The notes below the pieces were generated by a model. It did not search any database. It was not told the DNA's origin and worked only from the letters and a program-made list of their open reading frames with translations. 64,000 nucleotides of DNA. Source: Pythium myriotylum (taxonomy: Eukaryota > Oomycota > Peronosporomycetes > Pythiales > Pythiaceae). The DNA lies in contig JALJCQ010000033.1 in assembly GCA_023091665.1 (NCBI GenBank), positions 558,001-622,000 of the forward strand. The letters are read 5' to 3'. Made by a program: the position numbers and the translations under genes. Below are positions 21,110 to 32,549 of this stretch, in pieces; positions within the stretch are counted from its first letter, which is position 1, and every line of letters starts with the position of its first letter.

Positions 21110-22190
21110 GGTCTCGCTTGACGGAGCGCGACGGGCTTGGTGCTTGTTCTCCGGTCGGCAGATTCACTCACTCGGTGACGTGGTGCTGCCGCCGCCGGAT
21201 GGGAAGTGAAACGCGCGCGTGCGTAGTTCGAATTCCTGCGCTTCCCGACGGGATCAGCGCGTCCTCGGCGGTCGTTCGCGTACGGCGGTGGTCGACGCCG
21301 GCTCGCCGCCTGTTCTTCCTTTTTTGGCCTTCGATTTCCGGCGCCGAGCGATCGGTGGCGAGATGGGAACAGCGCGAGAGTGGAGGGCCAGCGCGTCACG
21401 GCTGCCGACGTCACCGAGCCCTCGCGGGGGTGCAATAGAAAACCAAAAGAAAAAAGAGAGAAAACCCCCAAAAAGAAGGCACCCTAACCCTCCGGCGATC
21501 GCGCAAAACAGCCCAATGGCCATAAACCTCTCAAGAAAAACGCTTTTTGGAGAATCTTCACAGCCAATCACAGCACGCAACGTTGCCGCCGTGGGTTGGG
21601 TGTGCAGTCGCTCTCTGTGCAAAACCAGCGAGATCGGATCGTTTCTGTACTGCGACGTCACGCTTCCAAACCCTACCCGCTGAAGCAATCCTTGGGCGCA
21701 TCACCACTCCTCCGAATCTGGACCGTTAAGTTCGGGTCCGGCGACTACTAGATCGACTCTTTAAAGTACGGTTTATTGTTTCGTATCTATACGAGACACT
21801 ACTGTGCGTTGAAAATCACTCAGATCCCATCTTCCCTCTGGGGGATGAAACCGGATCTTTTTCGCAGGTACAGTCGTGCGTCCTCGCATGGACCCTCCTG
21901 CAACCTTCGCGCAACTCGCAATGCACACATGTTGTCAAAACGTCCTCGCTTGAAGTCCACGGTCGGTCGGAACCACTGTGTTTCAGTATGGTTCCTCTGG
22001 TTGGTCGTTTAGGTTGCGCCATGGCGCGCGAGGAAGGGCGATCCAATCGCCCGATCGCCACGGCGGCCAGAGACAGAGAGTGAGTAAGTAAGGTCCCCCC
22101 TGTCGCGCTGACTCGCGTCCGCTTCCTGCTCGGGCCGCTCCCCCCTCCGTCGTCATTCTCTATCCTCCCGACCTCCGACCTCTCGACGAC
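21110..22190. other. Divergent promoter region, bZIP factor and AGC kinase
   Basis: This 1,081-bp gap lies between the two divergent start codons. Open frames of up to about 150 codons are present, but none matches a known family. A candidate initiator for the kinase gene lies at 22153. I see no repeat or RNA gene. Confidence 0.5.
22153..22169 (+). promoter_or_regulatory. Candidate oomycete initiator
   Basis: TCATTCTCTATCCTCCC begins 38 bp upstream of the kinase ATG. It resembles the oomycete core-promoter consensus (initiator TCAYTYY with an adjacent flanking promoter region, roughly GCTCATTYYNCAWTTT). The match is good but not perfect, and transcription start mapping would be needed. Confidence 0.45.
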
Positions 22191-23683
22191 ATGGGCAACA
22201 AGGGATCCAAGGGCGGCAAGGGCGGACGCCCGCCTGTCAAGAGCGACTCGCGCGGCTTCAAGCACCAGAACGCGCCCGGCCAGCGCGACGCCGGAAAGAG
22301 CGCGCCCCCGGCGCCCTCCAACCCAGGCGCCAACGGCGCAGGATACACGCAGTATCCGGCGCCTGCCGGGGGCAAGACGGACGCGCCGCCGCCGCCGCCC
22401 GCTTCCGAGGACGAGTCGTGTAAGTGACCGAGAGAACTAGTTTAGGTGGTCGATTGCCCAACGAGCTGACGATTTCGCGCGCCTTTTGTGACTCATCAGC
22501 CGACGTGGAAGTGGATGACGACTCTGGACCGGCCGAGCAAGTCGCCATCGAAGAGATCGGTGGCGGCGCCAGTCGCCAGGCCCACAAGGTCTCGGTGGAC
22601 GACTTCGACCTGCTCAAGGTGCTCGGCAAGGGCAGTTTCGGCAAGGTGATGATGGTGCGCAAGAAAGATACGCAGAAGATCTACGCGCTCAAGACCTTGC
22701 GCAAGGCTGCACTCGTCAAGCGCAACCAGGTACGCATGGGCACCAAGTGGTGAATGGAACGTCGGGATTACTGATTGGGGATTTTGAATTTCTAGCTCAT
22801 GCACACCAAGACCGAGCGTAGCATCTTGCAGAGCATCAAGCACCCATTCTTGACAAGTCTCAACTACGCGTTCCAGACACCGGACAAGCTCTACCTTGTC
22901 ATGGACTACTGTGGTGGTGGTGAGCTGTTCTTCTGGCTGAAGAAGGACCGCCGATTCTCGCAGAACAAGGCGCGTCTTTTCGCTGCCGAGATCATTCTCG
23001 CTCTTCAGGAGCTGCACTCGCACGACATTATCTACCGTGATTTGAAGCCGGAAAACATTCTGCTAGATCTCGAAGGCCACATCAAGCTCACGGACTTCGG
23101 TCTCTCGAAGGAAGCTGTGACTGGTGCCGGTGCCGTCGGCGGTACCAAGACGTTCTGTGGTACGCCCGAGTACCTCGCCCCGGAGATCTTGGAGAACAAG
23201 GGTCACGGCAAGGCTGTCGATTGGTGGAGCTTGGGTACGCTCATTTACGAGATGCTCACTGGTCTGCCTCCGTTCTACGACCAGAACATGCAGCGCATGT
23301 ACGACAAGATCCTGAACGCCCCGCTGCGGTTCCCGTCGTTTATGTCGGCCGAAGCGAAGGACTTGCTCACGGGCTTGCTCACGCGCAAGGTGTCTGATCG
23401 TCTCGGCAGTGGACCGACAGATGCTGAAGAGATTAAGGCGCATCCGTTCTTCCGCGGCATCGATTGGGAGGCTGTGAAGCGCAAGGAAGTCGTACCAGAG
23501 TTCAAGCCACCAAACCGATTGGGCTCGATCGACACGAGCAACTTTGATGTCGAGTTCACCGCGGAGAAGCCTGTTGACTCCGTCGTGACGACCACGATGA
23601 GCGAGACGCAGCGCAACAAGGCGCAGTTCCCTGGCTTCACGTACAATGCCGACACCATGGATGAGGACCAGAAGGGCAACTAG
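22191..23683 (+). CDS. AGC-family Ser/Thr protein kinase with myristoylation signature, 448 aa
   Basis: Signalling kinase of the PKA/AKT/SGK/S6K clan. Exons 22191-22419, 22500-22729 and 22796-23683 (introns 80 and 66 nt). The start MGNKGSK has Gly2, Ser6 and Lys7, the pattern for N-myristoylation, so membrane anchoring is likely. Residues 1-100 are a Gly/Pro-rich linker with no PH domain. The kinase domain shows the glycine loop GKGSFGKV at 119-126, YALK, YRDLKPEN, DFG and the T-loop TFCGTPEYLAPEI, and then the AGC tail with a hydrophobic motif FPGFTY near the C-terminus. A phosphorylatable Thr in both T-loop and hydrophobic motif suggests activation by PDK1- and TOR-type kinases (family knowledge). 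All catalytic residues are present. Fine placement among AKT, SGK, S6K and protist-specific groups cannot be made by eye. Confidence 0.94.
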
Positions 23684-23885
23684 ATCATCACCTGTATACG
23701 CAGTGTATCTACTGAGGGGGCGACGTGCAGCGGGTTGTGATAGATGTCGATGGCGAGTATAAAGCAGACGAAGATACTAGTGGAAAGCTTTCGAAGTCCA
23801 CCAGGTCGTGCGAGCTGTAGCGTTTGCACGACTTAAACTCAGTGAATGAACTCCAATATGAACACTAACATCAGGTCTTATCTAT

Positions 23886-26172
23886 TTAGTGGCCCTCAGT
23901 GGCCTTGTGGCGTCGCTCGTGAGGGTTCGTTCGCTTCTTGCCGAAGACGTTGATGTGAGCTCCACCTGCCCCCATGGGCAGGTCGAAGTCTTCGTATGGG
24001 TTCTTATCGCGAGCCTTACGGCCCTTTCGACCATGTTTCTTCAATCGCTTGCTCACGAGAGCCTTATCTTCGGTCGAGAGATCGAAATCTAGGTTGGCCT
24101 CCTCTTCGTCGTCTTTTCGTTCTCCATCTATGATATCGTCATCCTCGGTAGTCGCTCCCACATCCACGATGTCAGGGAAACGAGTAGCGGCTACGTAGTG
24201 GATGTCGAAAGCCTGTGGATCAGAGCACTGGGGTGGCGGGTGGCAGTACATAAGCTTCCCGCTAACGTAATGGCGCAGAATGTCTCGAGCTGCGCGTGAT
24301 GTATCAGGGCCACCTTTGCCAGAGGTCGCATAACCCCGAGAACGTGCGTAGCTCTATGGAAAACGGCGATTAGGAGATCTTTGGCATCAGAAACAACGAA
24401 CCGAGCTCACCTCCAGCAACGCATAAACGTCAACAGCGTCTGTCTCTTTGGCAACCTTGCTGATCGGAATTTTTATGCCGTAGGTCCTTTCGAGGAACCG
24501 TTTTGGAATGCGGCGAACGACCAACTCACATGGCCCTACGTGGTCGCGCAGCTGCGAAATGGGCAGCACGCCGCAACAATACATCTCTGACTTGGAGTTG
24601 ACGAAGCTCGGAAAGACGAGACCAGGGCAATCGCAAAGCATAATCTTGTCTGACAGGATCAACGTCTGATCGACCACAACCGTTAGCGACGATCTTTGAA
24701 GCAGCATAGTCCGCACTAATGCCTCACCTGAAAGTGCTTGGTCTTGCCTGGCGTCGCGCCAACAGCAACTCGCTGTGTTTTGTGCAGGTATGTTGAGGCA
24801 CCGAGAAGTGCATTGATGACGGAACTCTTTCCGACGTTGGGGAAACCAAACATCCCGAATTTGATGAGTCCCTTGTCCTTTTCTCGGATACCAACCTCTT
24901 CAAGAACCTCCTCAGCAATCTTGGTCAGATAGTCAAGAAGTTCAGTGCGCGAGAGCAGAGGATACTGAGCGGTAGCCTCCGGAACGTCTTCGGTTTCAAT
25001 AGTCACTGGCTGTTCAATGACTTCAGCTTCTTCCTCTTTCGCTGCTGCGGCGTCTTCAATCTCTGTTTCCTCCTCTTCATCGTCGCTATCGAAGCCTTTT
25101 TCTTGTTTCAGCTTGGCATCAATCTCGTCTTGAGCGAGTTTCGCAGAAAAGAAGATTACTTCGTCGTGCTGCGACTTGAAGTAATTGCCCCAGGCCACTC
25201 TACACAATCGGGATGTCAGTGTCTTTTGTCCAGTGGGACGACTCCGCGACTCGTACCGTTGACGATCATCGAGAAAATCGGACTTGTTGATAACAAGAAG
25301 TGAGCGTCGGGGAGTTGAACCCTCCTTTGCGTACTTCTCCAAGTCTGTCGAGCTGCACTACACATGAGACCGAAGCCACCAGATCACCGTCGACATACGC
25401 CACCTTACCGGTAGAAGAGAGGGTTGCGGGCATCCAAAATCTGAACCATGACATCACTGCGCTCACGCACATGCCAAAGCTGCCGCCACACCTCCAAATT
25501 CTTCTCAAACGGTGTGACTTCAAGGCTGTCGTGTGATTCCTCGAGCCTACAGAACGAAACCAGATTAATTATGCCCATGAGGCCCAGTAGGGTTTGGTGC
25601 GTGAGATGAGGCATACATGGCAATTTCGCGACGCCATTCCATGAAGCTTTCCTTCTCCATCCGAACCAGTTCTTCAGCTGTCGTTGACGCATTCCACTGC
25701 GGTCGGCGCGGAACTTTCAGCTCTGAGAACACCATTTCCGGCACAGGTTCATTGCGGCGCCTGCATCACTCAATGCGGTGAACTTTCTGTCGGTTCGAAG
25801 CATGTTGACGGACGAGAACTCACTGCACAATGGTTGGGCCCGTCTCCGTCTGGTCGAGGACCATGATACTCTCCTTCATCGCAGTAAACTCTCGGTTTGC
25901 CAGGACGGCACTGGCGAGGAAGTCGTCGAGCGACGATGCCTCTAGAAACGATGCCAGCGCGACGGTCGCATCGCCTCCGTCACGAGCCGAGACGTACTTG
26001 CCGGCGCTGGCAGTAGCCGCCAAATCAGTTCTCTCGCCATCGCCGACACGCCCGGCTGCAGGACTCACCTCGACTGCACGTCGGACGTCTTTGTCGTGGA
26101 CGCCTTCTTCTGCGTGCGCTGGAGCGCCTTGCCCAACCCGCCCTTTTGCACCTTCTGTCCCGTGCGCCCCAT
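23886..26172 (-). CDS. LSG1: Large subunit GTPase 1 (LSG1), 60S ribosome maturation, 619 aa
   Basis: Cytoplasmic circularly permuted GTPase that releases the export adaptor NMD3 from pre-60S subunits. Exons (minus): 26069-26172, 25824-26006, 25617-25760, 25409-25546, 25257-25352, 24728-25199, 24411-24665, 23886-24353; seven introns of 56-70 nt. Seen: start MGRTGQKVQKGGLGKAL, the RRPQW...RMEKESFMEWRR block, FEKNLEVWRQLW, DARNPLFYR, then permuted motifs: G4 NKSD near 212, G1 GFPNVGKSS near 338, G3 DCPG at 391-394, and YVSGKLMYCHPPP. An acidic insert lies between G4 and G1, and the C-terminus is Lys/Arg-rich. The first intron was placed at 26007-26068, which uses an AACTGAT branch point; a 38-nt alternative was judged too short. 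Intron 25200-25256 is 57 nt and free of in-frame stops, so retention would add 19 residues. Length is close to yeast (640) and human (658) LSG1. Confidence 0.95.
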
Positions 26173-26597
26173 CGCCGTCGCTGCAATCTCGCCAATGTCT
26201 GTCGGAGCTCTTCAAAAGCACTGGAAGCCACAGCGGTGGTGAGTGTTGGTTGGAATGCAGAGTGACGATCTATTGAAAAGCGTTCACCAAACGTTCTTTG
26301 CGAGGTCAGCATTCTATCCAATCAAATATCTCTAAGCTAGCATTATAGCCAGTCTATCACACTCATTGTGTGCCCATGTTGACACAGCTTCCAGGAATGT
26401 CATGCACGCTGGCGAGCAATACCATCGTGAGTGGCGCCCACTGCCTCGTGGTGACGGACGCTGGAGCTCATGACCCGCGGGCAGCCACGCAGCGCAATCG
26501 TCTCTCGCTTTGGCCCTCATGATTCCCGCGATGGTCAAAATAGCCCGCGACTCGAAGCGTCGCGACAGGACGTTTCCCGCCTCCCTGTTGCTCCGTC
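26173..26597. other. Divergent promoter region, LSG1 and WD40 gene
   Basis: This 425-bp gap lies between two divergent start codons. I see no coding sequence, repeat or clear promoter element in it. Confidence 0.5.
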
Positions 26598-29500
26598 ATG
26601 GACGCTGCCGCGTCAGATCCGAGGGACGGGCGCTGCGTGGAGTCGGCGCTTACGAGTGATCACGATGCCTCAGCCGTGTCGCTAGTTCTCCGAGGTGACA
26701 GGCTCCCGCTTCGCAACGCCGTTGCGTCCTGTTTTGATGCCAGGCTGCAGCTCCTCGTTATCGTCTCACCACCGGCGCTGCTTCTCTACGGCCAGCTGCT
26801 GGAACTAGGTGGTCAGCTTCTCGGCGTAGTTGCTGCTGACAATGACGTCCAGTTCCAGTTAGCTACGCCGCTGCCGTGGGTGTGTCACAACGAATAATCT
26901 GAGATTTCCATCCGCTCAATGAGCTCCTCCCGTAGCTCGACGCATTCGGTGTACTCGACACGACGCTCAGCGGGCGTATCGAACACCGCGTTGTGAGGTA
27001 CGCATTACTCTCTGGGGTATTGCTCGAGCATTCCTGAGTCCTTCGCTTTGTTGTCAGCGCTGACTTCAAGTCGAGCCATTTCACCCACGTCGTCGCTGAA
27101 CGAGCCACCTTGTTCGCGTACGCGTGCAATGCTACAAGGCGAGAAGTCATCACAGCAGACTCAGACGGAGGCTTTAAAGTGTGGGTGCTGCGGGCAACAG
27201 TCTCCGAAAGAACATCCTCCATCAAAGGATTTCAGCGTATCCACGCCGGGGTGAATGTGTGGATATGCAGCACTTCAATGCATTTTGACTCACGCACCAT
27301 TTTCGATTCATAGAGCCGGAATATGCAGTATCGAACCATCTATCTCTCCAAAGATGACAGGACAATTCTCGCTTGCACTACCTCTCGAGTTGATGCGTTC
27401 GACTCGACCACCTGTGCGCGAGTTGCAACGCTGTACAAGGATATATCTCGCACCATCCGCAGAACGTCATTTCAGCCAGAGTCTGGCAGCCTCTATCTGC
27501 AGACAACCGACTTACTGAGGTAGGTTTCGTTTCAAGTCAGTGTGACATGCCGCAATGCACTTAAAACCAACGTCAGGGAAATCTACAAGTTTAGTGAGAC
27601 CTCCAACCGCGGCAGAGTTGACGGTCTCAGCGCTGATGGCGTGTGCATATCTAGCGAGGATGTGCTCGCGTTTGCTCCTGTCGAAAGGGGGGACTCGAGT
27701 GATATTGACGGGGAGAAATCACGACTGCAAGGAATCATCGCGTTGGACTCATGTGGAAGGCTCTTTGTGGGGTCTTGTGGAGATTGCAGCCTGGAATTAG
27801 ATGAAGTCCGACAGGAGATCAGTGTCCCTTTATCTTCTTCGGAGAAGTTCATCGATATGCACACAGAATTACGACTGGATGCGCCAAGAAACTTCATTGT
27901 GCTGGTAGCGACTTCAGGACTTCTAGTAGTCGAGGCAGTTCTTCCTGGTGCCAGCCCACCGAACCGGCGCTTGGTGACCAACGTTGCGGGGACAAGGTTT
28001 GATATATTGCGAAGCGAAGAATGCCAACGACTAGCCATTTTCAACCCGGCCCCGCCCAGCCTGCTGTACTTTGAGGGTACTTCTTTTGACATTTACAATA
28101 CTTTCTTGCTTCAGCAGCCCTGGGATCATCGCCAGGGGGCTGGTTCCACGGATTCGTACCGCGCCTCCACAGTAGAAGGATATTGCGCTCTAAGTGACGG
28201 AATTGTCGTGGCATGGTCCAACGGCGACGTGTCGCTTCTCAACACACGGTCTGGGCGAGTCTCAATGATCGGTACGGTCGAAGGGACCCCAACCACCATT
28301 GCAGCCATTCCACTGCGTACTCTTGTCATTATCGGAACAAGCGAAGGCAAGTCATCAGTCTGGGACGTCCGGTCGGATGGTGTCTCCATTCCGATGTGCT
28401 CCAAGAATCTTCATAACACGAGGTGCGTAGATAAACGGAGTAAACGATAGTTCGTTGCGGCCGCCTGGACGCTCAAACGAACCCTATCTTTGCTAGAGTG
28501 TCTAAGATTGTACCAAGCCAAGAGATGAATGACGCTGTGACCATCCTCTCAGTATCTTGTGACGGGGAAGTAAAGCTATGGCACCTGCGCGTGGTGGAAG
28601 AGTCCATGTTATGGGAACTCCTTGTGTGCTTCCGGACATATGCCTCAACGATCTCGGCGACAACTCTGATGGACCAAGAATTCCTATTTTGTGGCTCAGA
28701 AGGTGGTGGATTGGAGTGCTGGCGGCTGCCCCTCATTCCCTCTCTTCGAGAAGGAGAGAATGGGCTTCGACGACGAAATGTTGCGGTTCTCAAGCAACCG
28801 ATCCACTCAATCGACTTGCATCTTACTCGTGTATGCCAGATCTTAGTGGAGCCTGGAGGAGCTGCACGAAGAATGTCTACAGCGCCATCTCACCTGGGTG
28901 AGTTTGCGTGGGTTGTGACGTATGACTTGGACAAGGTGGTCCTTGTTTGGTGCTTCAGCACCACTTTCTTCTTCCCACATCGCAAGCTCCTTCTACATAC
29001 GGAGCCAAGAGGTGGATATCTTGCCATCGGAGATGACAGGTTTGTGATTAGTGTCACCCGAATGTCAAGTTTGACTCACTTACGAGGGTATTACTAGCTG
29101 TTGTCAATTCTATGCGTACTTGGCTCGTTGCCTTGACCGAGTAGATGTCGTTAACGATACGGACAAACGAGCTGTAAGAGGACGGCTGGCGAGAGCTCGA
29201 GAATCGGCTTCTGTCGGTTCAAATCGATCAGCCCATGTGCAAATCGAGCGACATGGCATCCCAGCTCCATTTACCGAGGGTGAAACGCATCGTCATGCTG
29301 CCATGAGTCTTAAGATCACCCTCCCAACGGTTGAGCAAGTTGATGCTCTGAGTGAATTTGACGTTTTCCGACAGAAATCACCGTCGCATGCGTCGCGAGT
29401 TACAGTCAAACGAGCAGTTTCGACCTCGTTATCAGAATCGACAGTGCAGCAACAAGCGACACTTCGCGAATGCGTTGATAATAAGTTGCAGTTGCCTCTG

Positions 29501-32500
29501 CAGCAAGAATCATCAGTTTCGTTTGAGGAGGGGCCTCTTCCAGTGCCGCGTGAGAAGCGTCGAACAGCTCGACGAAATCAAACCTCGCAAAGATTCGAAT
29601 GTTTTCGAGCAGGTTTACCTCTCAGTACTCTTCCGAGTAGCTTCCTCAAAGCAAAACCTCGTCTATACCCGACAGGACCTCGCCCCGTTACGAGAAGCCA
29701 GGAGAAGTGTGCAGTCGTCGCATCTCTTATGGAATTGGGCGCTCAGAAACGCAGCGTTACTGCAAACCACGATATTCCCCGTGAGTCTGAATGGAGAGAG
29801 GAAACTAACCGTCCAGGGCGCCTCGCAATAGTGTCCACCAACGACGGTGTATTGGAGGGATTACGTCTTGATTTTCAAGGATCAAAAGAGGGAAAACAAG
29901 AACGGACGCGTGATGTTTCTAGTGGAGAACTAAAGGGTGGTGACTTCCAGCAACTGGTCCCCTACTTTCTGGAATGGTCTTTGCTCGTCACCAACGATCA
30001 AATCACGGAACTTCGTGCCGCATGCCACTCGCGGTCTGTTGTCCACGAGGCGAAGGAGAACCGCATTAACATACCCACCGATGCTGACTTCGACAGCGAT
30101 GACGTAAGGTCTCAACTCAAAGTAAGAGCTTTTGCACGATGGTATCTCGCAGGTGATCAGCACTCTCGACAAAGGTTGCGAAATGCGTTTTTACGTGAGG
30201 AACTTCGCTTCGCTGTGCAAGATTCGTTCGTGATTGTCGCCATGAAAAGCACGGGTTGCATTGTTCCACCTCAAGACGATTTCGAAGATGAGACTTCCAC
30301 CAAGTGGCTGCATTTCATGAAATGGTATGCCACTGGAGAAACCGAGTCGAGTAGCATCGGCAAATCAATATCTACAGAAGCAGCTTCGAGATTAAAACTG
30401 CGTCAGTCTGATCGAACAGCATTCTTGAAGCGACGAATGGAGATATTACAGAATCTGGACGATAACAAAACCTTCATTTTTGATGCTCTACCGCGCAACC
30501 TTGGTCGCCCGGAGATGAAATCGGCGTTCGCATGGCAGAATATGAGTCTCGTTCATCGGTGCCATGAGATTGCTCTTGCACTCCAAAACTCAATGGTTGA
30601 AATTGCAGCGATTGCAGATGGTGTTGATCTCCCTCATCAATCGATTGCAGCTGTCGAAGACGACAAGCTGCTCGTCCTTGCGTCTTCGTTCGTATCATGG
30701 TGGACTAGTGACGAAAATGTCCTCCGCGAGGAGTTTTTGAGAGAGGAGCAGGACGAGGCAATCCTCCATTCCAACGGGTCCTCTGATAGAAGTTCGGGCG
30801 AGCCAGGCAGCTCTCATGTTCTCGGTGGATCCCACACCTATTCCAGCTCTCCGAGAAGCCGCCTTCGCATTATCAAGCTTGAGCAAATCCAACGACGTAG
30901 TCGCGTCGATTTGGTGTCCCATGGAGGAGATTTTGCCCCACCTCTTGTGCTGGAATCTACGCTTCTACCCGCTTTGGCTCCGTTTAGATTCCCCACCCCT
31001 GCATCATCTACCCCATCAATACTGAACAGCGTAGAATTCATAGGAGACGGAATCGCAGCGTTCCACGTGAACGAGATAGGGGGGACTGAAGTCAGGAGCC
31101 TTGAACAGCCTCCCAATGCCATCGACGAAGAGGACGACTTGATTCGTCGAGAAAAGGAGCTCTCGGCGATGATGGCGGAGGATGAACTCTCTCGCGAGCT
31201 GAGTAGCGGCTACGAATCCGGTAGCGATGATGATCAGGACGGAGAATCGACACCCATCGAACCTCCGAAGAGAACTGACTTCACACATTCGTACTTCTTC
31301 AGCAACCTTCCCAAGACATTCCGTGTCAATGCAGGAGGCTGGATCGCGGGTAGTGGGCTAGACAATGGTGACGAAGAGATTGAAGAGGAGGAGCGACTAG
31401 AAAGGGAGCGACAGAGACAAGAGATGCTGGATCGGCTCGAAGCCGAGCGCATCGCAGAAGCGGAGCGCCAAGCTGAGCGTTTACGACTAGAACGAGAGAT
31501 GGATGAAAAGGGGATACAATTGCGGAGGCTACGCCAAATGGAGTTGAGAAAAGTTCTTCTCGCACAGGCCGAATTGGAAATGCGACGAGCTGAACAAATT
31601 GAGCATGAGAGGATGCTTCGAGAAAGACAAGCCGCTGCAGAAGAAGAGAGATTGACTCATCTTTGGCTGGCTGCACTGGATGCCGAACGCCGTGCGATGA
31701 TTTCAGAAGATGAGCTTGCAAAGCAAGTCGTGGGTGCTGAAAGAAGCTCAAAGAGATCTGACATGCGCAGAGTGCTTTCAGAGGTGACACAAATGGACGC
31801 AGAAGATAAGCGTTCGGCGATAGTTCAAGCGCAACAACTTCGACTCGAACAGAAGCAACAAAATCGACTCCACTACTTGAAGGCGCTCTACGAACCCTTT
31901 GACCCAGTATTTCCTACCTCAAAAGAACCGAACGAAGACATGCTCCCGGTCATCCGACAGCGACCGAAAAGCATAACAAAGGCAGAAAAGCATGGACCTT
32001 ACGTTGTGCCGTTTTCTGAAGCTGTGGTGATGGATGAGGTTGAACGAGAGCATCACTATGCCACTCGTGACTCGCGCAAGCTGAGGCTACTCATGGGGCT
32101 TCCTCTTCGTACCACCCAAAGCCGACACGCATTAAGTATTCCTACGGAAGACGAGATTATAAAAACTCGACATGGTCTTCAATTGCGCCTGCCACCGGCT
32201 GTGGATGTCTTCGACGAGGAAACTAGGTCAATCGACGATTCCAAGACCGTAAAACCTAGCACAATCCATCATCCCAACCGGTTGAGGTTGCCGCAGCTCG
32301 TTCGTTGGAAAGCGCAGCACGATCATCATCTCTCGGATATGAACGCAATGATGGCAACTTCACCCTCCAACCAAACCCGAGCACACAACCCACAGAAGTC
32401 AAGGTCCACATCCGGTGGTTCATCTGACCACCAACAACGGTCCCTGCCTTTCTTTCGAGGTAACTTCATCGTTGAAGGGACATCGCGATCTCGTGCGTAT

Positions 32501-32512
32501 GCTCGCAAGTAG
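26598..32512 (+). CDS. Large WD40-propeller / coiled-coil protein, about 1,834 aa, function unknown
   Basis: Preferred model: exons 26598-26879, 26936-26997, 27058-27250, 27314-27519, 27577-28422, 28497-29039, 29087-29140 and 29194-32512. Residues 1-730 show divergent WD repeats (SDGGFKVWVL, SEGKSSVWDV, CDGEVKLWHL, SMRTWLVAL). The middle holds four similar aromatic segments (FLEWSLLV, FARWYLAGD, FMKWYATGE, FVSWWTSDE) that may be an undescribed repeat. Residues of about 1470-1640 form a long charged Glu/Arg coiled coil, and the tail is basic. There is no signal peptide. WD40 plus coiled coil is common in ciliary proteins, so a flagellar role is possible but unproven. The weakest point is the join near 29141: a 53-nt intron restores the frame, but the propeller part could instead stop at 29142-29144 and a second gene start at the ATG of MSLKITLP near 29301. 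I did not recognise an orthologue. Confidence 0.65.
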
Positions 32513-32549
32513 GTGAACCATTCAGATCTATCCACGATATGGCGGCTTA

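Noticed and set aside
26030..26068. 38-nt intron in LSG1
   Set aside because: Shorter than any other intron here; the acceptor at 26007 gives a 62-nt intron with a branch point and keeps the frame.
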